A stretch of 5,553 nucleotides of DNA from Acidimicrobiia bacterium (GTDB lineage Bacteria > Actinomycetota > Acidimicrobiia > Spongiisociales > SHLN01), in the NCBI GenBank assembly GCA_030623545.1, contig JAUXLW010000102.1:1-5553 (forward strand), in the 5' to 3' direction. Below are positions 1 to 5,553 of this stretch, piece after piece. Made by a program: the position numbers and the translations under genes. The notes under the pieces were generated by a model. That model was not told the origin of the DNA, ran no database searches, and worked only from the letters and a program-made list of their open reading frames with translations. Position 1 is the first letter of the stretch. Each line of letters begins with the position of its first letter.

Positions 1-382
1 CGGCCTTCTCCAGATGCTCGACGTCTTCGAGGACGGTATAGATCTCCCACGGCGCCTTGTCGGGGTCGTGCACCCAGACTTTGTCCTGACGGGCATAGCA
101 ACAAGCGACGTCCTCTTCGAGAGCCGTCTCGAGGTCCTCTGCTTCCAGCCTGGCATTGGCCTCGGTAACTTCGTCCGAACTGCCCACCTCTACCCCAAGG
201 TGGTTCAGTGTGCCGCCGGCGCCTTCGCCGGCGATCAGAACCAGCTTGAGTGGTGGTTCGGCGATGGCGAAGTTGGCGTAGTCGGGCTTGAGCTTGGCAG
301 GCTTCTCACCGAACAGCCTCGTGTAGAAGTCCACCGCGGCGTCGAGATCGCTCACGTTCAGGGCTAGCTGCACTCGTGACAT
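1..382 (-). CDS. arsI: ArsI/CadI-family dioxygenase (C-As lyase type), 3' end cut off
   Basis: I translated this gene from the minus strand; 127 codons are visible, and the C-terminus lies beyond the left edge. It begins MSRVQLALNVSDLDAAVDFY, the opening beta-alpha unit of a glyoxalase/vicinal-oxygen-chelate domain. Family features visible are Gln5, His61 (in NHLGVEV), the vicinal pair Cys94-Cys95 (in ACCYARQDKVWV) and Glu113 (in PWEIY). In characterised ArsI proteins, equivalent Gln/His/Glu residues bind Fe(II) and the Cys pair binds trivalent methylarsenic; the enzyme splits the carbon-arsenic bond to release arsenite in the cytoplasm. The mycobacterial relative CadI is a cadmium-induced protein, so the substrate is inferred. 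The start is the ATG at 382, with a good ribosome binding site (GGGAG, 389-393) six bases upstream. It diverges from arsR across a palindromic operator, so ArsR repression is likely. Family members are usually around 150-160 residues, so perhaps 30 are missing, including any Cys-rich tail. Confidence 0.9.
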   Translation of the reverse strand, partial: MSRVQLALNVSDLDAAVDFYTRLFGEKPAKLKPDYANFAIAEPPLKLVLIAGEGAGGTLNHLGVEVGSSDEVTEANARLEAEDLETALEEDVACCYARQDKVWVHDPDKAPWEIYTVLEDVEHLEKA

Positions 383-426
383 CGGTTTCTCCCTCATATT
401 GATGTTCATCTATGTATAGCTTGCCA

Positions 427-454
427 TATATATTGACATATGTCAATATATCAA
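427..454 (-). promoter_or_regulatory. Candidate sigma70-type promoter for arsI
   Basis: Read on the minus strand, TTGATA (454-449) and TATATA (432-427) are separated by 16 bases. This would start transcription about 38-40 bases upstream of the arsI ATG and leave room for its ribosome binding site. The 24-bp palindrome fills the spacer between the two hexamers, the arrangement expected for repression by blocking RNA polymerase. The region is very AT-rich, so chance hexamer matches are easy and the exact placement is inferred. Confidence 0.5.
428..451. promoter_or_regulatory. Perfect 24-bp palindrome, probable ArsR operator
   Basis: The half-site ATATATTGACAT (428-439) is followed directly by its exact reverse complement (440-451), giving a gapless, mismatch-free 24-bp palindrome; the symmetry breaks at 427/452. 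It lies in the 73-nt gap between the divergent arsI and arsR genes. ArsR/SmtB-family repressors are homodimers that bind AT-rich inverted repeats of this size near their own promoter. The likely outcome is one operator controlling both genes and released when arsenical or another thiophilic metal binds ArsR. That this is the ArsR site is inferred from position and symmetry. Confidence 0.75.
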
Positions 455-455
455 T

Positions 456-800
456 ATGGATTGCTGTCCATCGATCACCGTCCAGGCCATGAGTGAGAGC
501 GAGGCCGTCGAGGCCGCTCGCCGCTTCAAGGCCCTCTCAGATCCGGCGCGAGTGCGGCTTCTCAGCTTGATCGCCGAATCGGGTGAGATCTGCGGATGCG
601 ACCTCGAAGGCCCCCTCGGCCTCTCCCAACCAACTGTCAGCCATCATCTGAAAGTGCTGGCGGAGGCTGAGCTAATCCACAAGGAGCGACGAGGCAAGTG
701 GGTTTATTCTCATCTCCGCCAGGAAGGCTTCAACGCCCTCCGTGAGGTGTTAACCACGAGAACGCGAAAAACCCTTCCCAGGACGGCCGCGAGAAGTTAA
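456..800 (+). CDS. arsR: ArsR/SmtB-family arsenic-responsive repressor
   Basis: This encodes a 114-residue winged-helix repressor, a normal length for the family. The DNA-binding helix-turn-helix includes SQPTVSHHLKVL (57-68), preceded by the typical RFKALSDPARVRLLSLI (23-39) and followed by the wing KERRGKWVYSHL (76-87). Cys46 and Cys48 in EICGCDL match the metal-sensing Cys-x-Cys of classical ArsR proteins, although the third cysteine of the plasmid R773 protein is replaced by Glu51. A second pair, Cys3-Cys4 followed by Pro, resembles the N-terminal pair of actinobacterial ArsR proteins; this argues for the ATG at 456 over the internal ATG at 489, which would remove it. Neither start has a convincing ribosome binding site. 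With the palindrome ending four bases before 456, a leaderless transcript is possible. The protein probably represses itself and arsI. The tail after residue 100 is basic and not recognised. Confidence 0.92.
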   Translation: MDCCPSITVQAMSESEAVEAARRFKALSDPARVRLLSLIAESGEICGCDLEGPLGLSQPTVSHHLKVLAEAELIHKERRGKWVYSHLRQEGFNALREVLTTRTRKTLPRTAARS

Positions 801-802
801 GC

Positions 803-818
803 TCTCACAACGGTGAGA
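803..818 (+). other. Small hairpin just after arsR
   Basis: TCTCAC (803-808) and GTGAGA (813-818) pair perfectly around the four-base loop AACG, beginning three bases after the arsR stop codon. It could mark the 3' end of the arsR message or stabilise it. There is no U-run after the stem, so I do not call it an intrinsic terminator. A six-base stem may also arise by chance. Confidence 0.35.
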
Positions 819-829
819 CTGCGCTGGGC

Positions 830-849
830 TCGCTTATAGAGATAAGCGA
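830..849 (+). other. Hairpin upstream of the small membrane ORF
   Basis: TCGCTTAT (830-837) and ATAAGCGA (842-849) form a perfect eight-base stem with an AGAG loop. It ends two bases before the GGAAAG ribosome binding site of the 58-codon ORF at 864. A U-run is lacking, so it does not look like an intrinsic terminator. It could influence translation or processing of the downstream ORF, or be a protein-binding site. Function is unknown. Confidence 0.4.
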
Positions 850-863
850 ACGGAAAGCTAGCG

Positions 864-1040
864 ATGAACTGGACGCACCTTCTGGCCTTTGGCCTCGGCG
901 CAGCCTGGATGCTTGTGGTTTTCGTTACGGCTTCGGCGATGCGAACGCCCGGTCGCGACGTGATCGAAGATGGCCAGATCGAGCTCCCGAGCTCGTGGAT
1001 GGAAGCCCAGGCCCACGCCGCCAGTCGCTACTCGGACTGA
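864..1040 (+). CDS. Putative small single-pass membrane protein (58 aa)
   Basis: This short frame runs from ATG 864 to TGA 1038-1040 and encodes 58 residues. A GGAAAG ribosome binding site (852-857) lies six bases upstream of the start. The protein begins MNWTHLLAFGLGAAW; residues 6-26 are almost entirely hydrophobic and long enough to span the membrane. A polar tail follows (RTPGRDVIEDGQIELPSSW and beyond) with no cysteines and no recognised domain. It follows arsR by 63 nt on the same strand, so cotranscription is possible, but the gap holds two hairpins. The last 13 nt overlap the end of the convergent atpC. I do not recognise a family. It might be an accessory to the arsenic locus, an unrelated small membrane protein, or a chance frame. 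The ribosome binding site plus a clean membrane segment favour a real gene. Confidence 0.55.
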   Translation: MNWTHLLAFGLGAAWMLVVFVTASAMRTPGRDVIEDGQIELPSSWMEAQAHAASRYSD

Positions 1041-1380
1041 GCTTCCGTCTCATCCGCGGCATCTTCCTCCTCCGCCACGCGGAGGGCATCAGCCTTGGCT
1101 CGAGCTTCGTCAACGTCACCTTCGACTATCTCGGCCCGATCCGACAGCAGGGTCACCTGATTGCGGTAGATCTGTAGAAACCCGCCGTGGACCGCAACCG
1201 TCACCGTCTCGGTGCCGGTATGAATGGACGCGGAGCCGGTAGCCAGCACCGCCATCGTCGGCTCGTGCTCGGCCATGATTCCGATATCCCCCTCCGTGGT
1301 GCGAGCAATCACTAACTCGGCCTCCCCCGACCAAACCACTGCCTCGGGAGAAACGACGTCGACCTGGAAAGGGGCTGGCA

Positions 1381-1381
<1 letters not shown>
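1028..1381 (-). CDS. atpC: F1Fo ATP synthase epsilon subunit
   Basis: This encodes the 117-residue epsilon subunit, part of the rotor's central stalk on the cytoplasmic side, which contacts gamma and the c-ring and in many bacteria damps ATP hydrolysis. The N-terminal beta-sandwich is clear: FQVDVVSPEAVVWSGEAELV (5-24), GDIGIMAEHEPTMAVLATG (31-49) and VAVHGGFLQIYRNQVTLLSD (62-81). The C-terminal helical part is short, one likely helix from about 87 to 104 (EGDVDEARAKADALRVAEEE) followed by an acidic tail, instead of the two-helix hairpin of the roughly 138-residue E. coli protein. Short forms near 120 residues are known in mycobacteria. The ATG at 1381 shares one base with the atpD stop (TAATG), so translational coupling is likely. 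It is the last gene of the operon here. I see no clear U-tailed terminator beyond the stop, and its end overlaps a convergent small ORF. Confidence 0.95.
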
Positions 1382-3690
<2,309 letters not shown>

Positions 3691-3691
<1 letters not shown>

Positions 3692-5205
3692 TAGTTCGAG
3701 CTGAAGGTCTTGACGAACGCTTCAATTGCCTGGTTGAGCGAATCGCCTTCCGGGAGCTCCCCAGACTGAGCTATCGAAGCCATGAGCGAGCCATAGCGAC
3801 TCTGCATGAACTCGCGCAGGCCTTTTTCGAACCGGAGAACGTCGGCGATAGGAACCTCGTCGAAGTAGCCCTCGTTGACGGCGTAAATCGCCAACACCTG
3901 CTCCTCGACCGGAACCGGCTCGTACTGAGGCTGCTTGAGAACTTGCACCACTCGCCGGCCTCTCTCGAGCTGCGCGTGCGAGGCGGCATCGAGCTCCGAG
4001 CCGAACTCGGCGAAGGCTTCCAGTTCGCGAAACTGCGCCAGATTCAAACGCAATGGGCCGGCAACCTTTTTCATCGCTTTGATCTGAGCGTTACCGCCGA
4101 CCCGCGACACGGAGATGCCGGCGTTGATGGCAGGGCGCACGCCGGAGTAGAAGAGGTCGGTCTCGAGAAAGATCTGACCATCGGTGATCGAGATGACGTT
4201 GGTGGGGATGTAGGCCGAAACGTCTCCTGCTTTTGTCTCAACGATCGGCAGACCGGTCATGGACCCGCCGCCAAGCTCGTCCGACAACTTTGCACAACGC
4301 TCGAGCAGCCGGCTGTGCAGGTAGAAGACATCACCCGGGTAGGCCTCACGCCCCGGGGGCCGCCGCAACAGAAGCGAAATCTCTCGATACGCCACAGCTT
4401 GCTTAGACAGGTCGTCAAAGATGATGAGTGCGTGCTGACCGTTGTACATCCAGTGCTGGCCTATGGCCGATCCGGCATACGGGGCATACATCTGGTGCGC
4501 GGCCGGCGAAGCAGCCGAGGCGTTGACCACCACGGTGAACTCCATGGCACCGTGGCGTTCCAGGATGTCTACCACCTCGGCGACGGTGGAGGCTTTCTGA
4601 CCTATGGCCACGTAGATGCATTTCACGCCGGTGCCGCGCTGGTTGATGATGGCGTCAACGGCGATGGCCGTCTTACCGGTCTGGCGGTCTCCGATGATGA
4701 GCTCTCGCTGTCCCCGCCCGATGGGGATCATGCCGTCGATCGCCTTGATTCCGGTTTGCAGCGGCTCTGATACGGGCTGCCTTTCTACGACCGACGGGGC
4801 GATGACTTCCAGCAAGCGAGTCTCCGTTGCGCTGATGGGCCCTTTGCCGTCAAGCGGCTCGCCAAGCGGGTTAATGACGCGGCCGAGCATGGCATCTCCG
4901 ACCGGGATCGAGAGCACCCGCCCGGTTTGCTTCACCGGGGCGCCTTCCGCAACGTGATGAGACTCGCCCATCAGCACGGTGCCGATGTCGTCCGCCTCCA
5001 GGTTGAGGGCTACCCCGAACAGGCCACCCGGGAACTCGAGCATTTCTGAGGCCATGGCATTGGGAAGCCCGGAGACGCGGGCCACGCCGTCGCCGATCGA
5101 CGTGACGTAGCCGATTGTCTCCGCCTCTATCTCAGGCTTCCAATCCTCGAGGTGTCGCCGGATGGACTCGGCAATTTCTTTGTGGTTGATTGTCAAGTCG
5201 GCCAT
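3691..5205 (-). CDS. atpA: F1Fo ATP synthase alpha subunit
   Basis: This encodes the 504-residue alpha subunit, the non-catalytic nucleotide-binding partner of beta in the F1 hexamer. The order is as expected: an N-terminal beta-barrel (about 28-95, with [20 protein letters not shown] at 39-58), the P-loop GDRQTGKT (172-179), Walker B LIIFDD (260-265), and the signature [10 protein letters not shown] (358-367) leading into the arginine finger Arg368 in [10 protein letters not shown], which reaches into the neighbouring catalytic site. The C-terminal helical domain follows. The N-terminus [20 protein letters not shown] would contact delta. The start ATG at 5205 has a GGAG site (5214-5217) eight bases upstream, inside the end of atpH, and is only 3 nt past the atpH stop. 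Length and motifs show a complete, functional gene; its stop overlaps the atpG start. Confidence 0.98.
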
Positions 5206-5208
5206 TGA

Positions 5209-5553
5209 TTACGCTCCAAACTCGTCTCTCAAATCCTGCAAACGGCCCTGCACTGAGCCGTCAATCACCAGGTCGCCGACCCTGGCGATGATCCCTCCGA
5301 GGATTTCGGGGTCGATCACCACCTTGGCCTCGACTCTCTTGCCAGTGGCCTCACTCAACTTGGCTTCCAGCTTGGCTACGGTGGCGGAGTCCAGCTCAAC
5401 CGCGGACCGCACCTCGGCAAATACCGCATCACGAGCTTCTCTTGCCCGCTGTACCAGGCGGTCGGCTATCGCCGGGATTTCTCTCGACTTGCCGGCGCCG
5501 ACGACAAAGTTGATGAGATTCACGGTCAGTACCGAGGCCCTGGTGTCGAGCAA
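5209..5553 (-). CDS. atpH: F1Fo ATP synthase delta subunit, 5' end cut off
   Basis: The last 114 residues are visible; the N-terminus lies beyond the right edge, so the first codon seen (TTG) is not the start. The delta subunit sits on top of F1 and ties it to the peripheral b-subunit stalk as part of the stator. Recognisable parts are a helix around LTVNLINFVVGAGKSREIPA (9-28 of the visible part) and the C-terminal hallmark IDPEILGGIIARVGDLVIDG (80-99) followed by SVQGRLQDLRDEF. A complete separate delta is about 180 residues. In some actinobacteria delta is fused to a b-type subunit, and the visible part cannot tell which form this is. The TAA stop is 3 nt before atpA, whose ribosome binding site lies within the final atpH codons. 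Confidence 0.95.
   Translation of the reverse strand: MLDTRASVLTVNLINFVVGAGKSREIPAIADRLVQRAREARDAVFAEVRSAVELDSATVAKLEAKLSEATGKRVEAKVVIDPEILGGIIARVGDLVIDGSVQGRLQDLRDEFGA

Noticed and set aside
14..367. A 117-codon plus-strand frame at the left edge
   Set aside because: It is the shadow of the minus-strand arsI gene, which has the family's conserved residues and a proper ribosome binding site.
980..995. Near-palindrome CGAGCTCCCGAGCTCG as an atpC terminator or protein site
   Set aside because: It lies inside the small ORF, leaves at most a 6-bp stem with a tight loop, and has no U-run on the atpC strand. Chance is a sufficient explanation.
1069..1085. Perfect 7-bp hairpin CCTCCGC/GCGGAGG with a 3-nt loop, a possible terminator for the small ORF
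   Set aside because: It lies within atpC codons (ALRVAEEED), has no U-run on either strand, and is plausibly a by-product of GC-rich glutamate and arginine codons.
925..1119. A 64-codon minus-strand frame downstream of atpC
   Set aside because: It overlaps the end of atpC in another frame, and its product is an arginine/serine/proline-rich string typical of a GC-rich shadow frame.

Overview
The window most likely comes from the chromosome of an actinobacterium or a close relative. The reasons are a moderately high G+C content, a canonical F1Fo ATP synthase operon with a short epsilon subunit, an alpha subunit with an actinobacterial-looking N-terminus (residues around [13 protein letters not shown]), and an ArsR repressor whose N-terminal Cys-Cys-Pro resembles actinobacterial arsenic repressors. 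This placement rests on remembered family resemblance, not on a search; the class cannot be named.

Right part (1028-5553, minus strand): the distal half of an ATP synthase operon, transcribed right to left as atpH (delta, N-terminus cut off by the window edge), atpA (alpha), atpG (gamma), atpD (beta), atpC (epsilon). The genes are packed tightly: 3 nt between atpH and atpA, 1-nt TAATG stop/start overlaps at atpA/atpG and atpD/atpC, and 16 nt between atpG and atpD with a strong ribosome binding site that fixes a GTG start for atpD. All catalytic motifs of alpha and beta look intact. Together these genes encode the soluble F1 head (alpha3 beta3 gamma epsilon) and the delta stalk connector. The membrane Fo genes and the operon promoter should lie beyond the right edge.

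Left part (1-1040): a small organoarsenical or metal response locus. An ArsI/CadI-type vicinal-oxygen-chelate dioxygenase gene (minus strand, cut off at the left edge) diverges from an arsR repressor gene (plus strand). The AT-rich 73-nt gap between them holds a perfect 24-bp palindrome that fits an ArsR operator. It lies between the candidate -35 and -10 elements of the arsI promoter, and 4 nt upstream of the arsR start codon. Behind arsR come two small hairpins and then a 58-codon open reading frame encoding a putative single-pass membrane protein (864-1040). This frame meets atpC tail to tail and overlaps its last 13 nt.

Most of the window is ordinary housekeeping sequence. I see no evidence of an undescribed multi-gene system. 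The points most worth a second look are the unannotated small membrane protein, the arsI/arsR operator layout with a possibly leaderless arsR, and the direct abutment of the arsenic locus on the ATP synthase operon. There is no gene-free stretch longer than 300 bases, and I see no tRNA, rRNA, CRISPR array or insertion sequence.
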